This document shows positions 42,659 to 47,378 of a DNA stretch of 47,378 nt, in pieces. A model generated the notes under the pieces. That model was not told where the DNA came from, did no database searches, and saw only the letters and a list, made by a program, of their open reading frames with translations. Source of the DNA: Leptospira sp. 96542 (GTDB taxonomy: Bacteria > Spirochaetota > Leptospiria > Leptospirales > Leptospiraceae); contig JARJFC010000033.1 of the NCBI GenBank assembly GCA_029310945.1, positions 1 to 47,378 of the forward strand, given 5' to 3'. Position numbers and translations under genes: made by a program. Position 1 is the first letter of the stretch, and each line of letters opens with the position of its first letter.

Positions 42659-43186
42659 TTAGTTTTTTTGCGCCTTTTCGTAACAGAGATAAAAATTTGT
42701 AAAGAGAATGTCAAAAGAAGTCATCCTTTCATTTGGTCTCAGATAATTTTCGGTAAAAATTCCGTTGGATGAAATGGTTTGGCATTTGTTGATTGCTTCT
42801 TCTTTTGTATCATTTGGTTTGGCAAATACAATTGTGTTCACTTCTGTTGTGATACCATCGGGCTGATACCGACAAACACCAATTAGATTTTGAGTAGAAC
42901 ATTTTGCAGATGATTTTGTATAACCAGGGGCACAAGTAATTGTTTTTGAACTCGTTGCATAATATTCAATACAAGATGGTGAATAGTTTGAAGTTGCGGA
43001 ACAGGAAGATAAAAATTCAAAAGTTCCAGAAAACCCCGACCGCCCCGCATTTGCTTCCGCAAGCAAAAAAGTATTGATACATTGGTTTGTATTATTTTCT
43101 ATTTTTTCATTCACTTGCGATTTACAAAATCCTAGTAAAACGAAACAAACAAAACAAAGAAAAATTCGAATCATCTTATCGTTCAT
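42659..43186 (-). CDS. Cysteine-rich lipoprotein of unknown function
   Basis: About 175 residues. The leader MIRIFLCFVCFVLLGFC ends in a lipobox cysteine (C about 20). The mature part has about ten cysteines (NQCINTF, SSCSAT, SCIEYY, TCAPGY, AKCST, VCRYQP, KCQTI, LCYEK), so disulfide-rich folding is likely. ATG 43186 or ATG 43174 could start it. It is 1 base from the porin stop in the same direction, so it may be expressed with the porin. No family recognised. Confidence 0.75.
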   Translation of the reverse strand: MNDKMIRIFLCFVCFVLLGFCKSQVNEKIENNTNQCINTFLLAEANAGRSGFSGTFEFLSSCSATSNYSPSCIEYYATSSKTITCAPGYTKSSAKCSTQNLIGVCRYQPDGITTEVNTIVFAKPNDTKEEAINKCQTISSNGIFTENYLRPNERMTSFDILFTNFYLCYEKAQKN

Positions 43187-43187
43187 T

Positions 43188-44435
43188 TTAATAAAACACC
43201 TGCATCTGGGCTCGGACAACATGGTCTCCTTCTGAAACAGTTGGAAGGCCTGTATAATAAAAATAATCGGTTTGGAACTTTAGGTTGTGTTCTGCAAAAT
43301 AATAGGATAAAGCTCCTCCAACTTCTCTCGAATAACGAAGATTAGGATCTGTTTCTCCCAGTGGTTTAAACTCGCCAAAACGCAAACTCAATTCGTATTG
43401 GCTTGTAAATAAATATCCTAATTGTACAAAATAACCTTGTCCACTCCTAGAATATTCTCTTGATAATACTGAATTTACATTTTTTTCAGTATAAGCAGTA
43501 TTTGCTCGTCTCCAAAGCCATTCATATTGAAACGAAAAACCCAACCATTTAAAATAAAGATCTGCCGTGGCGTGGCTGTAGTCGAATCTTGCAAACGTAA
43601 ACTCAGTTCCATGTGTACTCAAAGACCGGTCTGAATTTTTATTATAAGCTCCCGATGCCCCAAGTGCCAATTTTGGTTCTTTGTAACGAATAAAATCAAC
43701 TTCTGCCAACCAATCGTTATCAGTACCCGTTTTGGAAATTCCACCAAACGGAGAATAAATGAATCGAGCTACAGTTAACACACCAGGTGTTTTTCTTTCT
43801 GCACGGTTTCTACCGTTTCCTCCGAAAGCACCCAAATAGTAAGCAAACTTGCGTTTCATACCAAATAGATCTTCCGAAAACAAATAGGCACCCACATCCC
43901 GATCTAGGTTGAGTTCTCCCGAAATATAAGACCGATCGACAAACTGCAAAGCACTGGAGGAATTCCAACGTTGCCTGCTGAATGGAACTTTCATTTGTCC
44001 AAAGGCAAGTTTTACGTCTCTGAATTCGTTGTAGATGATGTTTGCATCCCGCAGGTTGTTAGGTTTTTGGGATTCTAAGTCGCGTTCGGCAAAACCCATT
44101 TGGAGATTCACAAGGAACCGATCATTGAATAAACCTGCTTTGACGGCGATCCTCGTCCGTCGGATTAGGAAATTTGTGGTGCTTTCCGAAGGATCCAACT
44201 GCAAGGATTGGTTTCCTTGGATTTGCGACCGAAACCGGAGCTGGATATTGTGTTTTCCGTCTTCAGAGGTAGCTTGGATCCCTTTGCCAAGCCCCGTTTC
44301 AAATTTGGGTTTTTGGGTGGTGGAAACCTCTTGCGGTTTTTGTTCCTCTCCTTCCGCAAAAATGGGGGAACTGAATGTTGCCAAAATCGAAATGGCGAGA
44401 AGTGCGGCCTTCTTTGCCCGGAAATATCGTAACAT
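43188..44435 (-). CDS. OprO/OprP-type (phosphate-selective family) outer-membrane porin
   Basis: About 415 residues. The leader MLRYFRAKKAALLAISILATFSSPIFAEG is a standard signal peptide with A-x-A cleavage. The mature part is a beta-barrel pattern: HNIQLRFRSQIQGN, FLIRRTRIAVKAGLFNDRFLVNLQMGF, IYNEFRDVKLAFGQMKVPFSRQRWNSSSALQFVDRS, and ends in an aromatic residue (MQVFY), as outer-membrane barrels do. The L-R-R-x-R/G-Q-M-K-x-P-F-S-R-Q pattern is typical of the OprP/OprO Pfam family; phosphate selectivity is not shown. Start ATG 44435, because the longer frame's N-terminus is not a signal. Confidence 0.85.
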   Translation of the reverse strand: MLRYFRAKKAALLAISILATFSSPIFAEGEEQKPQEVSTTQKPKFETGLGKGIQATSEDGKHNIQLRFRSQIQGNQSLQLDPSESTTNFLIRRTRIAVKAGLFNDRFLVNLQMGFAERDLESQKPNNLRDANIIYNEFRDVKLAFGQMKVPFSRQRWNSSSALQFVDRSYISGELNLDRDVGAYLFSEDLFGMKRKFAYYLGAFGGNGRNRAERKTPGVLTVARFIYSPFGGISKTGTDNDWLAEVDFIRYKEPKLALGASGAYNKNSDRSLSTHGTEFTFARFDYSHATADLYFKWLGFSFQYEWLWRRANTAYTEKNVNSVLSREYSRSGQGYFVQLGYLFTSQYELSLRFGEFKPLGETDPNLRYSREVGGALSYYFAEHNLKFQTDYFYYTGLPTVSEGDHVVRAQMQVFY

Positions 44436-44575
44436 ATCTGTAATATTTGTCACAATTCCAGATTGGATGGGTATGGCAAAACCAATTCCGCTCAACTTTT
44501 TGGAGGATTTGGGGTCTAAGGTCTCATTTTTCCTTTTCTTTCCCCCCTTTGGCAAAAAAACTGATTTCTGACTCT

Positions 44576-45592
44576 ATGAAAAAAGCACTCATCACAGGCA
44601 TCACTGGGCAAGACGGCTCTTATTTAAGCGAACTCCTTTTGGACAAGGGATATGAAGTACATGGGATCGTCCGAAGAACCAGTCTTTTCAATCGCAATCG
44701 GATTGAACACCTGCATGGAAACAAAAATCTCCATCTCCATTATGGGGATATGACCGATTCCTCCAATTTGAATCGCATTTTAGAAAAAATCCAACCAAGC
44801 GAAATTTACAATTTGGCAGCACAATCCCATGTCCAGGTTTCCTTTGAAGTGCCAGAATACACAGCCGAGGTGGATGCTGTAGGAACTCTTCGAATTTTGG
44901 ATGCAATCAAACAAACAGGCATCAATTCTCGCTTTTACCAAGCCTCTACATCTGAATTGTATGGGCTTGTTCAGGAAGTTCCCCAAACAGAAAAAACACC
45001 TTTTTATCCTAGGTCCCCGTATGCTGTGGCAAAACTATATGCTTATTGGGCAGTTGTCAATTATCGTGAAGCGTACAATTTGCACGCATCTAATGGAATT
45101 TTATTCAATCATGAATCACCTCGCCGTGGAGAAACGTTTGTTACACGAAAAGTAACATTAGGTGTTGCCGCAGTGAAAGCAGGAAAACTCCCATTCATCA
45201 CAATGGGAAATATCGATTCCAAAAGAGATTGGGGTTATGCTCCCGACTATGTGGAAATGATGTGGATGATGTTGCAACAAGACAAAGCGGACGATTATGT
45301 TGTTGCAACAAATGAAACCCATACAGTTCGTGAATTCATCGAAGAGGCTTTTAAAATTGCTGGTTTTGAAGTGGTTTGGGAAGGTAAGGCCGAAAACGAA
45401 ATAGGTAAGGACAAAAAAACTGGCCAAACCCTTGTTAAAATCGATCCAAAATACTACAGACCAACCGAAGTGGAACTTCTCATCGGCAACCCAGAAAAAG
45501 CAAAACGCCAGTTAGGTTGGGAACCAAAAGTTAAATTCAAAGAATTGGTTAAAATTATGATGGATGCGGATCTCAAAAATGAGGGTTTTTAA
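44576..45592 (+). CDS. gmd: GDP-mannose 4,6-dehydratase
   Basis: A 338-residue short-chain dehydrogenase-type sugar enzyme. It shows the NADP motif [30 protein letters not shown] (arginines that bind NADP phosphate), the catalytic [12 protein letters not shown] (Tyr-x-x-x-Lys) with a TSELYGLV Thr, GDMTDSSNL, and [20 protein letters not shown], all typical of Gmd. It makes GDP-4-keto-6-deoxymannose, the precursor of GDP-fucose or GDP-rhamnose for surface glycans. The start is ATG 44576, as the longer frame runs over the divergent porin promoter. No fucose-synthase gene is in the window. Confidence 0.94.
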   Translation: MKKALITGITGQDGSYLSELLLDKGYEVHGIVRRTSLFNRNRIEHLHGNKNLHLHYGDMTDSSNLNRILEKIQPSEIYNLAAQSHVQVSFEVPEYTAEVDAVGTLRILDAIKQTGINSRFYQASTSELYGLVQEVPQTEKTPFYPRSPYAVAKLYAYWAVVNYREAYNLHASNGILFNHESPRRGETFVTRKVTLGVAAVKAGKLPFITMGNIDSKRDWGYAPDYVEMMWMMLQQDKADDYVVATNETHTVREFIEEAFKIAGFEVVWEGKAENEIGKDKKTGQTLVKIDPKYYRPTEVELLIGNPEKAKRQLGWEPKVKFKELVKIMMDADLKNEGF

Positions 45593-45760
45593 ATATTTTT
45601 TACTCTTTTTTTTTGCCTCCATTGTTCTACGGATACAAAAAAAAAAGAATGTGAGGGGGCTTGGAAAATCCACCAACTTTGTATGATTATAAATGAAAAC
45701 AAATCTGAGTATTGCGAGGCTCAATGGAGTGGGGTGGTCGTAGCTTGTGGCATGATGTGA
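45579..45760 (+). pseudogene. Frameshifted small Cys-rich exported protein
   Basis: ATG 45579 overlaps the gmd stop. The first frame reads [17 protein letters not shown] and would end after about 35 codons. If one extra T were read in the run of nine Ts (about 45606-45614), the frame would continue as [20 protein letters not shown] and then KKKECEGAWKIHQLCMII to a TGA at 45758-45760, a plausible signal-peptide protein with several cysteines. So it is either broken or subject to slippage at the T-run, or the base count is a sequencing artefact. Confidence 0.5.
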
Positions 45761-45792
45761 CAATTTTCAATTTGTTTTAAGTAAAATTATAA

Positions 45793-47130
45793 CTAACCCG
45801 AGACAATGTTTGCATAACGTCTGTTGTATTCTTGGTTAGGAATTTGTGTGTGTCCTTCTCGTTGCAATTCGGGTAGTAGCCCTTCCACAAAGTACATTTT
45901 TATATTTCCTTTGTGTTTTGCTGGTATTTCGCCTCGGTATTCGCATTGGAAAAAATCTTTTACCAATTCATAAGTGGCTTGCGAAATATTGATTTTTCCT
46001 GTTACACCTGAGGATTCACAACGACTGGCAGTGTTCACTGTATCACTCCAAACATCGTATGCAAATTTTTTGTCACCAATCACACCAGCAATCAATTCTC
46101 CTGAATGGATGCCCAATCGTAGTTCCCAATAAGGTAGACCTTGGGCTTTTTTGATTTCCTTCATTTGGTTCATGAACGCTTGGATTTCAAGTGCGGCCAT
46201 AACAGAATCAACTGCATGAGTGGTATTTGTTTTTGGAATACCGCCAACAAACATATAACTATCACCTATGGTCTTTAATTTTTCTAATTTATAACGTTCC
46301 ATCAAACTATCAAAATAAGAAAAACAACGATCTAGTTCCTCTACCAATTCATTTGGAGATAAAGATTCAGCAATCTTTGTAAACCCTTCAAAATCGGTGA
46401 AACATACTGTAGCCGAAGGAAAGTGACGAGGTTTACTGATTCCATTTTGTTTTAATTCGTGAACAACATCATTTGGTAGAATGTTCAAAAGTAATGATTC
46501 AGATTTTTTATGTTCTGCCAAAAGTTTGTCTTCTGCTAAGTTGACTGCCTTAACAAATTGATTGATCAAAAGAAATAAAAATATAAACATCAAAACTAAA
46601 GGTGGAAGGAGAAAATCAGCTTCTACCACCCACTTAGGAGACCCAAACAACCCACTCGCACCAAGTATTTTATAATAATATTGTGATGTTAAAAATAAAA
46701 AACATGACATCAAAACGAAAAACCATCGGAGAAAAACATTCTGACGTTGGAAAATCAAAAATGGAATGATGGCAAAAATTATAAACCCAAAAGGAGCAGG
46801 ATCATCCGGTTGTGCATAGGTAAGTGCAACGATATGATAATTACATGTTACCAAGGTGATGACAGCACCAATTGTAAATTGCCTTTTATGTAATAAATAG
46901 CGTGCGATGCCCAACGGAATGACCAACAAAAAATAATGTATAAAAGAAAATGTATGTGTTTCAGGAGGTTCTGTAAAAAAAATAACTGGCATTAGAATTG
47001 TGGGAACTAAGAACATAATGAACTGGAAATTTGCGGTGATTTTTACCGCACGCGCTTCATTATCGGATAAACCCTTTGTCAAATGGGTGAGTTTCAACCA
47101 GTTAAAAAATAATGGTCTTGTTTTGAACAT
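45793..47130 (-). CDS. Membrane-bound class III adenylate cyclase
   Basis: About 445 residues. The N-terminal half has six membrane helices (from about residue 25 to 220), followed by a class III cyclase catalytic domain: metal-binding Asp in CFTDFEGFTKIAESLSP, the K-L-K-T-I-G-D-S-Y-M motif with Lys at the adenine-specifying position and the second metal Asp, WELRLGIHSGELIAGVIG, and FAYDVWSDTVNTASR with Asp at the other base-specifying position and Asn/Arg for transition-state binding. Lys/Asp rather than Glu/Cys indicates ATP, so cAMP is the product. ATG 47130 is the best start, but no ribosome-binding site is seen. It may feed the CNB proteins. Confidence 0.9.
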   Translation of the reverse strand: MFKTRPLFFNWLKLTHLTKGLSDNEARAVKITANFQFIMFLVPTILMPVIFFTEPPETHTFSFIHYFLLVIPLGIARYLLHKRQFTIGAVITLVTCNYHIVALTYAQPDDPAPFGFIIFAIIPFLIFQRQNVFLRWFFVLMSCFLFLTSQYYYKILGASGLFGSPKWVVEADFLLPPLVLMFIFLFLLINQFVKAVNLAEDKLLAEHKKSESLLLNILPNDVVHELKQNGISKPRHFPSATVCFTDFEGFTKIAESLSPNELVEELDRCFSYFDSLMERYKLEKLKTIGDSYMFVGGIPKTNTTHAVDSVMAALEIQAFMNQMKEIKKAQGLPYWELRLGIHSGELIAGVIGDKKFAYDVWSDTVNTASRCESSGVTGKINISQATYELVKDFFQCEYRGEIPAKHKGNIKMYFVEGLLPELQREGHTQIPNQEYNRRYANIVSG

Positions 47131-47235
47131 AACAGAAGAACATAATTTATTTCTAAATGAAAAGCAATCGAAAATAGGAGATTCAAAAAACAGCGAGCAG
47201 GTTTTGGATTTTTTATAAGACCATTGGAAAATAAA

Positions 47236-47264
47236 AAAACCACTCAAAAGGAATGAGTGGTTTT
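47236..47264 (-). terminator. Intrinsic terminator (leftward; also works both ways)
   Basis: AAAACCACTC (47236-47245) and GAGTGGTTTT (47255-47264) form a 10-bp stem with a nine-base loop. Read on the minus strand it is followed by a T-run (TTTTTTTATTTT), so it should end transcription of the gene whose 3' end is at 47305. It lies between that gene and the cyclase gene. Confidence 0.85.
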
Positions 47265-47304
47265 CAATTTTTTAACCTAAAACTTAAAGAATTCATAAGT
47301 ATCT

Positions 47305-47378
47305 TTAGAGACCAAAGAATTGATCTAACATAAGTTTCTTTAATGTTTCTTTTAATTTGTCTTGTATATTGACAATTT
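47305..47378 (-). CDS. C-terminal end of a gene entering from the right edge
   Basis: The last 23 codons before TAA at 47307-47305 read as a helical, lysine/leucine-rich tail (KLKETLKKLMLDQFFGL). It is followed by an intrinsic terminator. Too short to name; the rest lies beyond the window. The reading frame is inferred from the terminator position and the coding-like residues. Confidence 0.45.
   Translation of the reverse strand, partial: IVNIQDKLKETLKKLMLDQFFGL

Overview
The window looks like a chromosomal segment of a spirochete of the genus Leptospira, probably a free-living (saprophytic-clade) species. This is an inference from AT-rich DNA, the many short-signal lipoproteins, a spirochete-type MotB-like protein, the TonB/ExbB/ExbD/ExbD set, and the general protein flavour; no rRNA or phylogenetic marker was available to prove it. 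About 50 protein genes, one tmRNA gene (ssrA), several inverted repeats that look like operators, two structured GC-rich intergenic repeats and one clear 96-bp duplication can be supported.

Layout, left to right. (1) 1-4130, leftward operon: SAM methyltransferase, DUF2236/rubber-oxygenase-like haem protein, a cyclic-nucleotide-binding domain fused to a methyltransferase, and a geranylgeranyl-reductase-like flavoprotein (cut by the window edge). It reads like a lipid or isoprenoid modification pathway I cannot name. (2) 4393-6530: Crp/Fnr regulator, alpha/beta hydrolase, small heptad-repeat membrane protein. (3) 6710-7196: a palindromic repeat and ssrA, whose tag reads ANNEFALAA. (4) 7246-11211, rightward: lipoprotein, FFLEELY-like protein, orphan MotB-like protein, lipoprotein, M14 peptidase. 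(5) 11119-13949: an HxlR-controlled redox cassette (quinone-oxidoreductase-like MDR enzyme, HxlR regulator, SDR) bracketed by two 96-bp direct repeats made of the 3' end of the M14 gene, so it looks inserted. (6) 13972-18181: secreted protein, GlpF-type aquaglyceroporin, malic enzyme, phasin-like protein, lipoprotein. (7) 18191-24407: tripartite RND efflux pump with a small secreted protein. (8) 24604-30954: TonB-ExbD-ExbD-ExbB, a B12/siderophore-binding-type protein without signal peptide, and Ktr/Trk potassium uptake, all leftward. (9) 30985-37317: adenosine-deaminase-like enzyme, MATE exporter, CNB-patatin protein, PadR regulator, DoxX remnant, chromate transporter. (10) 37331-39723: a HpaII-type (CCGG) restriction-modification pair next to a GC-rich repeat. 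(11) 39997-47378: zinc-ribbon/SPFH membrane module, lipoprotein, phosphate-selective-type porin, GDP-mannose dehydratase, a frameshifted small gene, an adenylate cyclase, and the end of one more gene.

Themes: envelope transport dominates (RND, MATE, TonB, potassium, chromate, porin, glycerol). Cyclic-nucleotide signalling recurs: one class III cyclase with adenylate-type residues, two enzymes with N-terminal cyclic-nucleotide-binding domains and one Crp-family regulator. Signs of gene transfer are the RM pair and the HxlR cassette. Apart from the ssrA region (6531-7245), no stretch longer than about 300 bases lacks a gene.
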